From: Mycobacterium sp. BK086
GTDB lineage: Bacteria; Actinomycetota; Actinomycetes; Mycobacteriales; Mycobacteriaceae
DNA: 64,000 bases
Direction: 5' to 3'
Assembly: GCA_004362315.1 (NCBI GenBank)
Contig: SNWL01000006.1
Span: 496,001 to 560,000 of the forward strand
Shown: in pieces, positions 28,445 through 38,000 of the stretch
Position numbering within the stretch: position 1 is the first letter of the stretch
Layout of the letters: each line of letters begins with the position of its first letter
Position numbers and translations under genes: made by a program
Notes under the pieces: generated by a model
What the model saw: only the letters and a program-made list of their open reading frames with translations
Told to the model about the DNA's origin: nothing
Databases searched by the model: none

Positions 28445-29887
28445 ATGGCCCAGGCGCCCACCAGTAAGGCAGGCGGACCGCTGGGCGAATTCCTGCGAGA
28501 GTCGCCCTACCTGAGAAAATGGCTGATTCTCGGGGTGGCGATCGGCATCATCGCCGGACTCGGCGCCGTGGTCTTCTTCCTCGCCCTGCAGTACACCGGC
28601 CAGTTCCTGCTCGGATATCTCGGCGGCTATCACCCGCCCGAGGCCTTCGCCGACGGCGGCGGCACCGGGTCGGCCGGCTTCGCCCGACCGTGGGCCATCC
28701 CACTGATCGTGTTCGGAGGCGCGCTCGTTTCGGCGGTCCTGGTGGCCAAGCTGGCGCCGGAGGCCGAGGGTCACGGCACCGACAGCGCCATCGAAGCCGT
28801 CCACACCGATCCCCGCTCGATTCGCGTGCGCGCGGTGCTGGTCAAGCTGGTCTCCAGCGCACTGACGATCGGCTCCGGCGGATCAGCCGGCCGCGAGGGG
28901 CCCACCGCCCAGATCTCGGCCGGGTTCGGGTCGCTACTGACGCGGATGTTCGACCTGTCCGACGACGACGGCCGGGTCGCCGTCTCGCTGGGCATCGGCT
29001 CCGGGATCGGCGCGATCTTCGGCGCGCCCCTCGGCGGCGCGGTGCTGGCCGCTTCGATCGTCTACCGCGAAGATTTCGACTACAAAGCACTGATTCCCGG
29101 CTTCGTCACCTCAGGGACCGCCTACGCCATCTACGGCTCGATCCTCGGTTTCGAGCCGATGTTCGGATTCGTCGAGCACAACTACGTCTTCGACCCCGCC
29201 CAGCTGGGCTGGTTCGCCCTCATCGGAATCGTCTCGGCGGCAATCGGATACCTGTACGCCCGAGTGTTCTACGGCACGGTGGCGCTGACCCGCGCGCTGC
29301 CTGGCAACAAGATCATCAAGCCCGCCATCGGCGGTCTGCTGGTCGGCTTACTGGCCCTGGCCATTCCGCAGATCCTGTCGAGCGGCTACGGCTGGGTACA
29401 GATCGCGACGACGCGGGAGGGTCTGCTGTCGATCCCGTTGTGGATCGTGCTCGTGCTCCCGCTCGCCAAGATCGTTGCGACGTCGCTGTCGATCGGAAGT
29501 GGCGGTTCCGGAGGAATTTTCGGCCCCGGCATCGTGATCGGCGCGTTCGTGGGCGCGGCAATATGGCGGCTGGCCGATCTGGCAGGCATGCCTGCGGTTC
29601 CGGGCGGGCCGGGCGTCTTCGTCATCGCCGGCATGATGGCCTGCTTCGGCAGTGTGGCCCACGCACCTCTTGCGGTCATGCTCATGGTCGCCGAGATGAC
29701 CGGATCGTTCTCCGTGATTCCCGGAGCGATGGTCGCCGTCGGCATCGCCTACCTGATCATCATCCGCACGCCGGTGTCGATTTATCAGGCGCAGCGGCTC
29801 AACCGTGAAACCGCAGCCGCCGAACGCATCAACGTCCCCGCGCCGGAGATCCTCGCCACCAGCGAGGATGACGAGCCCCAGAAGTAA
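28445..29887 (+). CDS. CLC-family chloride channel/antiporter, Rv0143c-like
   Basis: 480 residues with many membrane segments. The three CLC selectivity motifs are present: [14 protein letters not shown] (with the gating Glu of GREGP), [20 protein letters not shown] and the anion-site region around [14 protein letters not shown]. It conducts or exchanges Cl- across the membrane. The presence of the gating Glu fits either a channel or a Cl-/H+ antiporter. It is encoded alone after the fru operon terminator. No C-terminal CBS domains are seen. Confidence 0.9.
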   Translation: MAQAPTSKAGGPLGEFLRESPYLRKWLILGVAIGIIAGLGAVVFFLALQYTGQFLLGYLGGYHPPEAFADGGGTGSAGFARPWAIPLIVFGGALVSAVLVAKLAPEAEGHGTDSAIEAVHTDPRSIRVRAVLVKLVSSALTIGSGGSAGREGPTAQISAGFGSLLTRMFDLSDDDGRVAVSLGIGSGIGAIFGAPLGGAVLAASIVYREDFDYKALIPGFVTSGTAYAIYGSILGFEPMFGFVEHNYVFDPAQLGWFALIGIVSAAIGYLYARVFYGTVALTRALPGNKIIKPAIGGLLVGLLALAIPQILSSGYGWVQIATTREGLLSIPLWIVLVLPLAKIVATSLSIGSGGSGGIFGPGIVIGAFVGAAIWRLADLAGMPAVPGGPGVFVIAGMMACFGSVAHAPLAVMLMVAEMTGSFSVIPGAMVAVGIAYLIIIRTPVSIYQAQRLNRETAAAERINVPAPEILATSEDDEPQK

Positions 29888-30000
29888 CAGCTCGGGACAC
29901 TGTCACAACACGATTCAGCAAAGCTACGTGTGCTATTGCTCGTCGCCGTGGGATATTTCACCAAGGCACGGACCCGATTCAATGGCGAAGGGGTTTACCA

Positions 30001-30771
30001 GTGAACGCTCCCACAATGGCGCACCGACTGGCCGCAGAATTCGTCGGCACCTTCTGGTTGGTTCTCGGCGGCTGCGGCGCAGCGGTATTCGCGGCGAACC
30101 CGGCCGGTGACCTTTCCGTCGGTATCGGATTCCTCGGGGTATCACTCGCTTTCGGCCTGACAGTACTTACCGGCGTATATGCATTCGGCACAATCTCAGG
30201 CGGCCACTTCAACCCGGCCGTGACGCTGGGCGCGGCATTGGCCAAGCGCGTGGAGTGGAAGGCGCTTCCGGCGTATTGGGTGGTGCAGGTGGTCGGCGGC
30301 CTGGCGGCCGGCGGCGTCATCTACTGGATCGCCAAGGGCAGACCTGATTTCACGCCGACCGGGCACATGGCCGCCAACGGGTTCGGTGAGCATTCGCCCT
30401 TCGGCTATTCGATGGCCGCGGTGATCATCGCCGAGGTTCTGCTGACGTTCCTGTTCCTGCTCGTGATCCTCGGTGCGACCGACGACCGCGCGCCAAAGGG
30501 GTTCGCGGGCTTGGCGATCGGCTTGATGCTCACGCTGATCCACCTGATCTCGATCCCGATCTCGAACACGTCGGTCAACCCGGCCCGCTCGACCGGCGTC
30601 GCCTTCTTCAACGCCGACGGGGCCCCCGCACAGCTGTGGGTGTTCTGGCTGGCCCCGCTTCTCGGCGCAGCCTTGGCCGGCGTGCTCTACCCGGTGTTGT
30701 TCGGCCGCAAGGAAGAACTCGCCGAGCGGCCGGTTCGCGACGACGCCCTAGAGGCGGCGAGCGCCAGCTAG
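30001..30771 (+). CDS. aqpZ: Aquaporin Z-type water channel
   Basis: 256 residues with six membrane segments and the two signature loops [12 protein letters not shown] and [11 protein letters not shown]. The N-terminus ([22 protein letters not shown]) is typical of AqpZ and not of glycerol facilitators, so water is the likely solute. GTG start with an AAGGGG ribosome site. The last four bases overlap the convergent dps gene. M. tuberculosis H37Rv is usually described as lacking an aquaporin, so this is an accessory gene of the environmental species. Confidence 0.92.
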   Translation: MNAPTMAHRLAAEFVGTFWLVLGGCGAAVFAANPAGDLSVGIGFLGVSLAFGLTVLTGVYAFGTISGGHFNPAVTLGAALAKRVEWKALPAYWVVQVVGGLAAGGVIYWIAKGRPDFTPTGHMAANGFGEHSPFGYSMAAVIIAEVLLTFLFLLVILGATDDRAPKGFAGLAIGLMLTLIHLISIPISNTSVNPARSTGVAFFNADGAPAQLWVFWLAPLLGAALAGVLYPVLFGRKEELAERPVRDDALEAASAS

Positions 30772-31310
30772 CGCGCAGCTTTGGCGGCGCCCTTCTCCGT
30801 CGACTTGCCCTCGTGTTCCAATGTGCCGCCGGCACTTTCGAGATGGGCCCGCACAAACCACTGGAACTTCTCCAGCTCGGCAGCATGACCGATGAGGATG
30901 TCCTGGGTCACCGGATCCGGCTCTTCGGTAGCCTCGATGCCCTTGCGGGTATCCTCGATCACGCCGTCGTAGACCAGGTCGAGGGCAGCCAGATGCGCCT
31001 GCACGGTGTCCCGGCCGAGGGAATAGTCGTCCCACGTGCGATCTTTGAGGATCGCGCCCGGAGTGCCCTGAGGTGACGCGCCGAGTGTGGCGATCCGCTC
31101 GGCGACCTCGTCGGCGTAACCACGGACGAGTTCGACCTGCGGGTCGATCATCTCGTGCACGCCGATGAAGTTGGGGCCCACCACATTCCAGTGCACGTGC
31201 TTCAGAGTCAGGTGCAGGTCGTTGTATGTGCTCAACTGCTTCTGCAGGAGATCAGTGACCTTGCGAGTATCGGCTTTCGACATCCCGGCGACGGTGAATT
31301 TCGAACCCAT
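30768..31310 (-). CDS. dps: Dps-family DNA-protecting ferritin-like protein
   Basis: 180 residues. The ferroxidase-centre motif [24 protein letters not shown] followed by [11 protein letters not shown] is that of Dps proteins, which form 12-subunit shells that store iron and bind DNA under stress. The C-terminal tail [11 protein letters not shown] is Lys/Arg-rich, as in the DNA-binding tail of M. smegmatis Dps1. ATG 31310 has a GAGCG-type ribosome site. It is convergent with the aquaporin gene. Confidence 0.92.
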   Translation of the reverse strand: MGSKFTVAGMSKADTRKVTDLLQKQLSTYNDLHLTLKHVHWNVVGPNFIGVHEMIDPQVELVRGYADEVAERIATLGASPQGTPGAILKDRTWDDYSLGRDTVQAHLAALDLVYDGVIEDTRKGIEATEEPDPVTQDILIGHAAELEKFQWFVRAHLESAGGTLEHEGKSTEKGAAKAAR

Positions 31311-31384
31311 TTTTTCGCTCCCTTCGCGTTCTGGCTTCACGACGCCACATACCCGGGTTGCGGGGCCGGTAATCCGCTACACCG

Positions 31385-32299
31385 TCACAACTTGCTGATC
31401 TGTTGCACGGGCAGCCGGGCGCCGCGGCGCGGTTCGTACGCCAATCCGCTGGCCTCGAGCATGCGCACAACGCGGTAGCGGTGCGGACGCATCGGTTCGA
31501 GCAACTCCACCATCCCGGCGTCGTCGACCGGCTTCCCGATCAGGGTCCAGCCGATCATCTTGGAAACGTGATAGTCGCCGATCGAGAGGGCGTCGGCATC
31601 GCCGAAGGCCCGTTGTGCGACCTCGGCCGCCGTCCACACGCCGACACCGGGAAGCGTGGTCAGGGCTTCGCGGGCCTCGGCCGCGGGACGGCCCGACAAT
31701 CGCTCCAGCGCGGCCGCCCGCTGCGCGCAGCCGACGATCGTGCGGGCCCGGCCGGGGTCGACGTTGGCGCGGTGGAACTCCCAGGACGGGATGCGCCGCC
31801 ACACCTCCGCCGCGGGCGGCACCCGCATGCGCGCGGGGGCCGGGCCCGGCGCCGGGGTGCCGTATTTGGTGACCAGCACCCGCCAGGCCCGAAACGCATC
31901 GGCGCCCGGCACTCGCTGTTCGATCACCGCAGGGATCAGCGCCTCGAGCACTCGCGCGGTGCGGCCCAGCCGCAGATGCGGCACCCGCGCGGCCGCAGCC
32001 GCGACCACCGGATGCTGGGGTCGGAAACCCCCGGCATCGTCGTCAACACCGAGCAGCGCGGGTAGCGCCTCGGCGAACTCCTCGGCACCCTCGCCCCACG
32101 CCTGACAGGCCACCGCGTCGGGGGCGGTTCGGAAGATCCGCGCGGTGACGGGCCCGCTGGCCTGCAGGCTGGTCCGCCAGATCGCCCGTTCACCGTCGAG
32201 CTGGTAGCAGGGGTCGCCCGGCCCGCGCCGCTGCGGCACCAGCGTCAGCCCGGGACTGACCGGACCGGGGAAACTCAACGTGCGCTCGACAGGGTTCAA
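31385..32299 (-). CDS. AlkA/HhH-GPD-type DNA glycosylase-like protein, Rv0142-like
   Basis: 304 residues. The C-terminal half holds a helix-hairpin-helix glycosylase core, LTTLPGVGVWTAAEVAQRAFG followed by ALSIGDYHVSKM, whose Asp is at the catalytic position. The N-terminal half resembles the AlkA N-domain only loosely. It probably removes damaged bases, but the iron-sulfur Cys cluster of MutY/Nth enzymes is absent. TTG start two bases after the stop of the DUF427 gene, so the two form an operon. Confidence 0.82.
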   Translation of the reverse strand: MNPVERTLSFPGPVSPGLTLVPQRRGPGDPCYQLDGERAIWRTSLQASGPVTARIFRTAPDAVACQAWGEGAEEFAEALPALLGVDDDAGGFRPQHPVVAAAAARVPHLRLGRTARVLEALIPAVIEQRVPGADAFRAWRVLVTKYGTPAPGPAPARMRVPPAAEVWRRIPSWEFHRANVDPGRARTIVGCAQRAAALERLSGRPAAEAREALTTLPGVGVWTAAEVAQRAFGDADALSIGDYHVSKMIGWTLIGKPVDDAGMVELLEPMRPHRYRVVRMLEASGLAYEPRRGARLPVQQISKL

Positions 32300-32301
32300 A
32301 G

Positions 32302-32679
32302 TCAGTCCGGGGCGACGGTGATGTCGGCTTTGGTGGGATAGAAGGCAACGTGTCCGGCGATCGCCGCGACGGCCGGATAGGGCTCCTCATAGGTCCAGAT
32401 CGCGTCGTCGACCGTCGTGCCCGCGGCGGTGACGCTGTAGTAACCGGCCTCGCCCTTGTACGGGCAGTACGTCTGAGTATCGGTGCGGGTGAGCACCGCG
32501 GGGTCGACATCGCCGATCGGAATGTATTGCACGACGGGATAAGTGGATTCGGCAAGGCCGAGGGCCGCGCGGGTGTCGGCGACGAGTTCACCGTTGACCC
32601 GGACCTGCACCCGGCCACTGGTCGGGGTGATCGTGATCGGATGCTCGGCGGTGGGTTGCTTGATCTCGCGTGTGCTCAT
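32302..32679 (-). CDS. DUF427 domain protein, Rv0140-like
   Basis: 125 residues covering the DUF427 fold: RVQVRVNGELVADTRAAL, PVVQYIPIGDVDP, TYCPYKGEAGYYSVTAAG and WTYEEPYPAVAAIAGHVAFYP. Function is not established for the family. ATG 32679 is set by a clear AGGAGGAGC ribosome site. It is the upstream partner of the glycosylase-like gene. Confidence 0.9.
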   Translation of the reverse strand: MSTREIKQPTAEHPITITPTSGRVQVRVNGELVADTRAALGLAESTYPVVQYIPIGDVDPAVLTRTDTQTYCPYKGEAGYYSVTAAGTTVDDAIWTYEEPYPAVAAIAGHVAFYPTKADITVAPD

Positions 32680-32740
32680 CGGTGCTCCTCCTGAGTTAGG
32701 CCGTAGTCCATGCAACATCGCCCCGCCCTCATGATTCCCG

Positions 32741-34111
32741 TCACGGCCGACGCGCGATGGCATCCGCGACGACCGCGATCGGCGAGGTCGTCGACCGACC
32801 GCCGTCCTCGTGCCGGTCGGCCACCTTGTAGGCGGTGTACATCCCGCGCACCCCGAGCCAACGGAACGGCTCGGGCTCCCAGGTCCGCGAGTGGTGGCCG
32901 ACCCACGGCAGCGCGGTCAGCGGAGTCGACCGCTTGAGCACCAGATCGGCCAGTGTCCGGCCGGCCAGGTTGGTCGCCGTCACGCCGTGCCCGACGTACC
33001 CGCCGGCCTCACCGAGGCCGGTCGAAGGGTCCAGGGTGACCCCGGCCGACCAATCCCGCGGCACCGCCAGCACGCCGCACCAGCCGTGCGCGATCGGCAC
33101 CCCGCGGGTCTGTGGCAGGACGGTGTTGAGCACCCCGGTCAGGTAGGCGATGGTGTCGCTGCCGACGGCGCCGTCCCGGTCGATGCGGGAGCCGTAGCGG
33201 TATGGCACGGCCCGGCCGCCGATCGCGATGCGGTTGTCCGCGGTGCGCTGGGCGTAGAAGAACCCGTGGGCCAGATCGCCCATCGTTTCGCGCCCTTCCC
33301 AGCCGATGCGCGCCCAGATGTCGTCGGACATCGGTTCGGTGGCGATCATCGCGCTGTTCATCGGCAGCCAGCGCCGGCGCAGCCCGCGCATCCGCGAGGT
33401 GAACCCCTCGGTGGCGCGCAGGATGATCGGCGCCCGCAGCGCACCCATCGGCGTTTGCGCGCGTCCCGGACTGATCTCGGTCACCGGGGTCTGCTCGTAG
33501 ATCGTGACGCCGAGGCGCTGCACCACGTCGGCAAGACCGCGGGCCAGCTTGGCCGGCTGGATCCGCGCGCAATGCGGGTTGAACGAGCCGAGCGTCAAGC
33601 TGTCGACCCGCACCCGGGCGGAGGCTTCGGTGGCGGTCAGCACTTCGATGCCGTCGGTCCCCCATTCCCGGTCCTCGTCGGCCTCGGCGCGCAGCCGGCG
33701 GGCCTGGGCCGCGTTGCGTGCGACCTCGAGGTTGCCGCCCTTGACGATGTCGGCGTCGATGTTCTCCCGGGCGGCCACCGCGATGACTTCGTCCACGGCG
33801 GCGTTCAGAGTCTGCTGCCAGGCCACCACGGCGTCGCGGCCGTATTTCTTGGCCATCAACCCGCGATGCCCGGGGGCGAGCCCGGACAGCCAGCCGCCGT
33901 TTCGCCCGGAGGCACCGAAGCCCGCAAAGCGGGCCTCCAGCACGGTGATTCGCAACGATGGGTCCGCTTGTTTGAGGTAGTAGGCGGTCCACAGCCCGGT
34001 GTAACCGGCGCCGACGATGCACACGTCGGCGTCGCGATCACCCGGCAGGGCGGGACGCGGGTGAGGCAGTTCGGTGAACCAGTGCGAGACGGCACCGTTG
34101 ATCGTGACCAT
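32741..34111 (-). CDS. FAD-dependent amine/amino-acid oxidoreductase (DAO family, PuuB-like)
   Basis: 456 residues. The dinucleotide-binding motif VCIVGAGYTGLWTAYYLKQ opens the protein, followed by ITVLEARFAGFGASGRNGGW, a DAO-family substrate domain and a C-terminal FAD-contact region GYVGHGVTATNLAGRTLADLVL. The GFGASGRNGGW motif is typical of gamma-glutamylputrescine oxidoreductase-like enzymes, which oxidise secondary or primary amines and give hydrogen peroxide. The true substrate is unknown. It is followed at the 5' side by a methyltransferase gene on the same strand, nine bases away. Confidence 0.88.
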   Translation of the reverse strand: MVTINGAVSHWFTELPHPRPALPGDRDADVCIVGAGYTGLWTAYYLKQADPSLRITVLEARFAGFGASGRNGGWLSGLAPGHRGLMAKKYGRDAVVAWQQTLNAAVDEVIAVAARENIDADIVKGGNLEVARNAAQARRLRAEADEDREWGTDGIEVLTATEASARVRVDSLTLGSFNPHCARIQPAKLARGLADVVQRLGVTIYEQTPVTEISPGRAQTPMGALRAPIILRATEGFTSRMRGLRRRWLPMNSAMIATEPMSDDIWARIGWEGRETMGDLAHGFFYAQRTADNRIAIGGRAVPYRYGSRIDRDGAVGSDTIAYLTGVLNTVLPQTRGVPIAHGWCGVLAVPRDWSAGVTLDPSTGLGEAGGYVGHGVTATNLAGRTLADLVLKRSTPLTALPWVGHHSRTWEPEPFRWLGVRGMYTAYKVADRHEDGGRSTTSPIAVVADAIARRP

Positions 34112-34120
34112 GACTCAAAC

Positions 34121-34936
34121 TTAGAACGCGTAGCGGTGGTAGGCCGCCATCATTTTCAGCGCGGGCACCGCCCCCATCACTCTGGCCATGATCCGGTACT
34201 CGCGCGGCACGTCACGGAAGGTCTCCGACTCGAACGGAGACACCCAGGCCAGCAACCGCACGCCCGGTACGGCGGCGACGATCTCGCCGGGACCGTTGAT
34301 GCCCCAGCACAGCGTCGACCCCGACCGCCGCACCACGGAGTTGATCCACTGGCTGCGAATGCCGAACCGGTTGAACGCGTCGAATTGCAGCTCCCCGGAC
34401 GGGAAATGCGCGACGATCCGGCGCAGAAGCGCGACGCCGTCCGATTCGGCGAGGTACATGGTCAGGCCCTCACCCAGGGCGAGCACCGGTCGGTCGCCGG
34501 GGATCTGATCCAGCCAGGAGGGATCGGTGACCGAGGCGGCGATCCGGTGATAGTGCGGCCGCGGCGGGTAGATCTGTTCGCGCAGTTCCATGATCGAGGG
34601 GTAGTCGATGTCGTACCACTCGACGCCCGGCCCGGGATCGAGCCGGTAGACCCGGCTGTCCAAGCCCGCGCCCAGATGCAGGACGACCGCGCGGTCGTGG
34701 CGCGCCAGGAACTGACGCGCCCAGATGTCGAAGTGCAGCGAACGGGTGGTGACCGACGGTGACATACGGTCGGTGATCGTCGTCTTGGCCCAGTCGTAGT
34801 CGATGCGATCCACCGCATCCTTGGCCCAGACGTCACCGAGGATGGGCTGTTGCCGTTGCGCGTCAAGCGCTTTCGCGTACAACGTCGCGAGCATTGTCTG
34901 CGGCGGTCCGCTCAGATCGACCGGGATCTTCGACAC
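34121..34936 (-). CDS. SAM-dependent methyltransferase (LCM/PF04072 fold)
   Basis: 271 residues. The motifs LHLGAGLDSRVYRLDPG, WYDIDYPSIMELREQIYPP and LALGEGLTMYLAESDG are those of leucine-carboxyl-methyltransferase-like enzymes, a group often tied to polyketide tailoring (Tcmp type). The substrate is unknown. It is encoded just upstream of the FAD oxidoreductase and just downstream of the cupredoxin lipoprotein, all leftward, so the three may be one transcript. Confidence 0.85.
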   Translation of the reverse strand: MSKIPVDLSGPPQTMLATLYAKALDAQRQQPILGDVWAKDAVDRIDYDWAKTTITDRMSPSVTTRSLHFDIWARQFLARHDRAVVLHLGAGLDSRVYRLDPGPGVEWYDIDYPSIMELREQIYPPRPHYHRIAASVTDPSWLDQIPGDRPVLALGEGLTMYLAESDGVALLRRIVAHFPSGELQFDAFNRFGIRSQWINSVVRRSGSTLCWGINGPGEIVAAVPGVRLLAWVSPFESETFRDVPREYRIMARVMGAVPALKMMAAYHRYAF

Positions 34937-34957
34937 TCGCTCCAGGCTAGTCCGAGA

Positions 34958-35353
34958 TCACTGGACGGTCAGCTGCCCGTGCATCGACGGATGGTAGGTG
35001 CAGTGGAACGCGTAGGTTCCCGGCTGCGTCGGGGCGGTGAACGTGGCCGTTCCCTTGCCGTCGACCTCGACGTCGAACGCGTTGCCGGTGTCGGCGGTGA
35101 CGGTGTGTTCGGCGCCGTCGGCATTGGTGACGGTCACCGTGGCCCCCGGCGGAACCGACACCGGCGAGGTGAATTTCATACCGGAGATGTCAATCGTCGG
35201 GCCAGAGGCCGCCTGGACCGAGGTTGGCGACGGGGACGACGACATGGCCGGCATCGACGACGGAGCTGGTGCGCCTCCCGCCGAGCACGCCGCCACCAGC
35301 AGAACGGTGGCGAAGAGTACGGCGACGGACAGCGTGAGAATGCGTGGCGTCAT
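34958..35353 (-). CDS. Cupredoxin-domain lipoprotein (plastocyanin-like)
   Basis: 131 residues. The signal peptide ends in a lipobox (LLVAACS, Cys about 23), followed by a Ser/Pro linker. The cupredoxin domain has all type-1 copper ligands: His in GAEHTVTAD and the Cys-His-Met set in FHCTYHPSMHGQL. It is an extracytoplasmic, membrane-anchored electron carrier or copper-binding protein. No dedicated redox partner is visible beside it, though a multicopper oxidase is encoded 14 kb away. Confidence 0.9.
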   Translation of the reverse strand: MTPRILTLSVAVLFATVLLVAACSAGGAPAPSSMPAMSSSPSPTSVQAASGPTIDISGMKFTSPVSVPPGATVTVTNADGAEHTVTADTGNAFDVEVDGKGTATFTAPTQPGTYAFHCTYHPSMHGQLTVQ

Positions 35354-35384
35354 ACGCGGGACACGTAATCGCCTGCACCCCGGT

Positions 35385-36416
35385 TCAGTCCGGTTTGGCC
35401 GCCTCTGTCTGTCTCTTGGCTGCCTGCCGTTTGGCCTCGCGAAGCCCGACCCAGAACCGGGCGGCCTCGCGGATTGACTCCTCGACGGGGCGGGGCTGCC
35501 AGCCGAGTTCGCGGACGGCCTTGCTGTGATCGAGGGGGCCCTCGGCGCGCATCAGCCGCAGCGAGCCCAGCGACAACTTCTCGTCGGTCTTCTGCAGCCG
35601 CGCTTTGGCGGTGCCCATCGCGGCCAGCGCGTAGGCGACCGGCAACGGGATTGTCTTGGCGGGCGGGGGAACTCCCGCCTCGGCGGCGGCGATCCGGGCC
35701 ACCTCGGCATTGCTGATCATCTTCTCCGAGATCAGGTAGCGCTCGCCGACCCTGCCCCGTTCGGCAGCCAGGATCATCGCGCGGGCCGCGTCTTCGATCC
35801 CGACCGCTTCGAGCTCGATACCGCCCATGACGAACGGCAGCTTGCCGAAGGCCGCCCCGGCGATGATGGCACCGTGCGGGGTGCGGCCCCAGTCGCCGGT
35901 GCCATACGTCGTCGACACGCACATCGCGACAGCGGGCAGTCCCTTTTCCCGCGCGTAGCGCAGCACCAGTTCCTCGGCCTGCACGCGCGAGCGGACGTAG
36001 GGCGTCAGGCCCTTGTCATTGATGATGTCGGTTTCGCTGGTGGTCTTGCCGCGCGTGCGCTCGACGGTGACATAGCTGCTGGTGAAGACGAACCGGTGCA
36101 GATCCATATCCTTGGCGATTTCGAGAACGTTGCGGGTGCCCTCGACATTGGTGCGGAACAGCGGTGCGGGATCGCTCAGCCAACCCCGGGCGTCGACGAC
36201 GCAGTAATACACGTCGTCACACCCGGCCATCGCCTCGCGCAAGACGTCGTTGTCCCAGATGTCGCCGACGAACCGCTGCACGTCGAGGTCGTCGATGGAG
36301 ATGGTGGACGCGTTGGCGCGCACCATGACCCGGACCTGATGCCCGTCGGCGACCAGCTGGCGGGTGACGTGCGAGCCCAGAAAACCGTTGGCGCCGATGA
36401 CGAGCTTGGGGCTCAC
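35385..36416 (-). CDS. NAD-dependent epimerase/reductase, Rv0139-like
   Basis: 343 residues of the extended SDR family. The Rossmann motif is VIGANGFLGSHVTRQLV, then DIWDNDVLREAMAGCDDVYY and the active-site region FTSSYVTVERT. The catalytic Tyr and Lys positions are not canonical YxxxK (a TPYVRSR segment lies there), so an atypical reductase or dihydroflavonol-reductase-like activity is likelier than sugar epimerisation. GTG 36416 overlaps the stop of the upstream NTF2-like gene, so translation is coupled. This is the Rv0138-Rv0139 pair of M. tuberculosis. Confidence 0.85.
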   Translation of the reverse strand: MSPKLVIGANGFLGSHVTRQLVADGHQVRVMVRANASTISIDDLDVQRFVGDIWDNDVLREAMAGCDDVYYCVVDARGWLSDPAPLFRTNVEGTRNVLEIAKDMDLHRFVFTSSYVTVERTRGKTTSETDIINDKGLTPYVRSRVQAEELVLRYAREKGLPAVAMCVSTTYGTGDWGRTPHGAIIAGAAFGKLPFVMGGIELEAVGIEDAARAMILAAERGRVGERYLISEKMISNAEVARIAAAEAGVPPPAKTIPLPVAYALAAMGTAKARLQKTDEKLSLGSLRLMRAEGPLDHSKAVRELGWQPRPVEESIREAARFWVGLREAKRQAAKRQTEAAKPD

Positions 36417-36913
36417 TTCATGCCCCCGTTGGCACGCATCCAGGCGGCCGCCTCCTCGTCGAGGGTGCCCAGCTTCTCGGCCTTCTTGCACCACTTCATG
36501 CTGGCCTGCAGGAAGCGCAGCGGGTTGTAGATGTCCTCCTGGCGCGACCACAACCCGTCGCCGGCGTAGGTGACGATCGAGATGTTGGTGGCGCTGATGA
36601 TCGTGCCGTCACCGGGATCGCGCATGGGGTTGTCGAGCTCGCAGATGACCCGGCCGGTGTCCTCGTCGTAGACCGTCCACAGCGACGGGAACTCGGTCAT
36701 GTAGCTGCCGGGGAAGCTGCCCATGGTCTTGGTGATCCAGGCACGCACCTCATCGCGGCCTTTCATGGTGCCCATCGCGTGCTCGATGTAGTCGACGTCG
36801 GGGGTGTAGTGACTCACCCACGCATCCCAGTCTTGAGTCCGTGCCGCGTCGGCGACGGTCTGCTCGAAAATTGCGAATGCTTCGGTCAGTTCTTCACGGG
36901 AGAATCGCGCCAC
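36413..36913 (-). CDS. NTF2/SnoaL-like protein, Rv0138-like
   Basis: 166 residues with the cone-shaped NTF2-like fold pattern: TQDWDAWVSHYTPDVDYIEHAMGTMKGRDEVRAWI, YDEDTGRVICELDNPM and ATNISIVTYAGDGLWSRQEDIYNP. Members act as isomerases, cyclases or ligand-binding proteins. Conserved Asp/His in VDYIEHAMG could be catalytic. GTG start; its stop overlaps the start of the SDR gene, which suggests that both act on one substrate. Confidence 0.85.
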   Translation of the reverse strand: MARFSREELTEAFAIFEQTVADAARTQDWDAWVSHYTPDVDYIEHAMGTMKGRDEVRAWITKTMGSFPGSYMTEFPSLWTVYDEDTGRVICELDNPMRDPGDGTIISATNISIVTYAGDGLWSRQEDIYNPLRFLQASMKWCKKAEKLGTLDEEAAAWMRANGGMK

Positions 36914-37032
36914 AGCTTCAAACTAGAACACGTTCTATCAGGCTTTGTCGAGCATTTGAGCGCAGGCAGGGGCGTTTCTGACGGATCTGTGACACGGGAA
37001 CTAACTGAATGGCAGTCGAGGTTGATACGAGC

Positions 37033-37494
37033 ATGTCGCACGACTATCACCGCAATCCCGCCGCCGTTTCCGCGCTGTCGCCCGAGCAGTATCGGGTCAC
37101 CCAGGAAAACGGCACCGAGCGTCCCTTCACCGGCGAGTACTGGGACAACCACGAGCCGGGCATCTACGTCGACGTCGTCTCGGGCGAACCATTGTTCGCC
37201 TCGGTCGACAAGTTCGACAGCGGCTCGGGGTGGCCCAGTTTCACCAAGCCGATCGACACCACCAACGTCGTGACCAAACGGGACTTCAGCCACCTGATGG
37301 TGCGCACCGAGGTCCGCTCGGCGGGTGGCGACAGCCACCTGGGACACGTCTTCAAGGACGGGCCGCGTGCCGAGGGAGGGTTGCGCTACTGCATCAACTC
37401 CGCTTCGCTGAAGTTCATCCACCTCGACGATCTCGAGGCGCAGGGCTACGGCGACTACACCAAGCTGTTCGAGACATCCAAGGAGGACGTGTGA
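37033..37494 (+). CDS. msrB: Peptide methionine (R)-S-oxide reductase
   Basis: 153 residues. The SelR/MsrB fold shows [46 protein letters not shown] and the catalytic Cys in [11 protein letters not shown]. The two CxxC pairs that bind zinc in many MsrBs are missing ([10 protein letters not shown] and [11 protein letters not shown] sit at those places), and the usual resolving Cys in the GWPSF segment is Ser-Gly. It is therefore a single-Cys form. ATG 37009 is an alternative start. It overlaps msrA. Confidence 0.9.
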   Translation: MSHDYHRNPAAVSALSPEQYRVTQENGTERPFTGEYWDNHEPGIYVDVVSGEPLFASVDKFDSGSGWPSFTKPIDTTNVVTKRDFSHLMVRTEVRSAGGDSHLGHVFKDGPRAEGGLRYCINSASLKFIHLDDLEAQGYGDYTKLFETSKEDV

Positions 37495-38000
37495 GCACGA
37501 CGAAGACGGCGATCCTGGCAGGCGGCTGCTTCTGGGGCATGCAGGACCTGATCCGCAAGCAGCCCGGCGTGGTGTCCACTCGGGTGGGCTACACCGGCGG
37601 CCAGAACGATCACCCCACCTACCGCAACCACCCGGGGCATGCCGAGGCGATCGAGATCGAGTACGACCCGGCCCAGACCGACTTCCGTGCGCTGCTGGAG
37701 TTCTTCTTCCAGATCCACGATCCGAGCACGAAGAACCGGCAGGGCAATGACGTCGGCACCAGCTACCGCTCGGCCATCTTCTATCTCGACGACGAGCAGA
37801 AGCAGGTGGCGCTGGACACGATCGCCGACGTCGACGCCTCCGGACTGTGGCCGGGCAAGGTGGTCACCGAGGTGACCCCGGCCAGCGACTTCTGGGATGC
37901 CGAACCGGAGCATCAGGACTATCTGCTGCACTACCCGAACGGCTACACCTGCCACTTCCCGCGGGCGGGCTGGAAGCTACCGAAGCGGGCGCAGGTCTAG
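37491..38000 (+). CDS. msrA: Peptide methionine (S)-S-oxide reductase
   Basis: 169 residues. The active site [13 protein letters not shown] contains the catalytic Cys. [29 protein letters not shown] and the [12 protein letters not shown] block are conserved. It repairs S-methionine sulfoxide and complements MsrB, so the operon handles both diastereomers. GTG start overlapping the msrB stop, with an AAGGAGG ribosome site. Homologue of Rv0137c. The 3' end overlaps the convergent P450 gene by four bases. Confidence 0.94.
   Translation: MSTTKTAILAGGCFWGMQDLIRKQPGVVSTRVGYTGGQNDHPTYRNHPGHAEAIEIEYDPAQTDFRALLEFFFQIHDPSTKNRQGNDVGTSYRSAIFYLDDEQKQVALDTIADVDASGLWPGKVVTEVTPASDFWDAEPEHQDYLLHYPNGYTCHFPRAGWKLPKRAQV

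Noticed and set aside
32810..34762. A 650-codon rightward open frame
   Set aside because: It is antisense to the FAD oxidoreductase and methyltransferase genes. The composition (His/Arg/Gly/Asp-rich, no motif) is typical of GC-skewed shadow frames.
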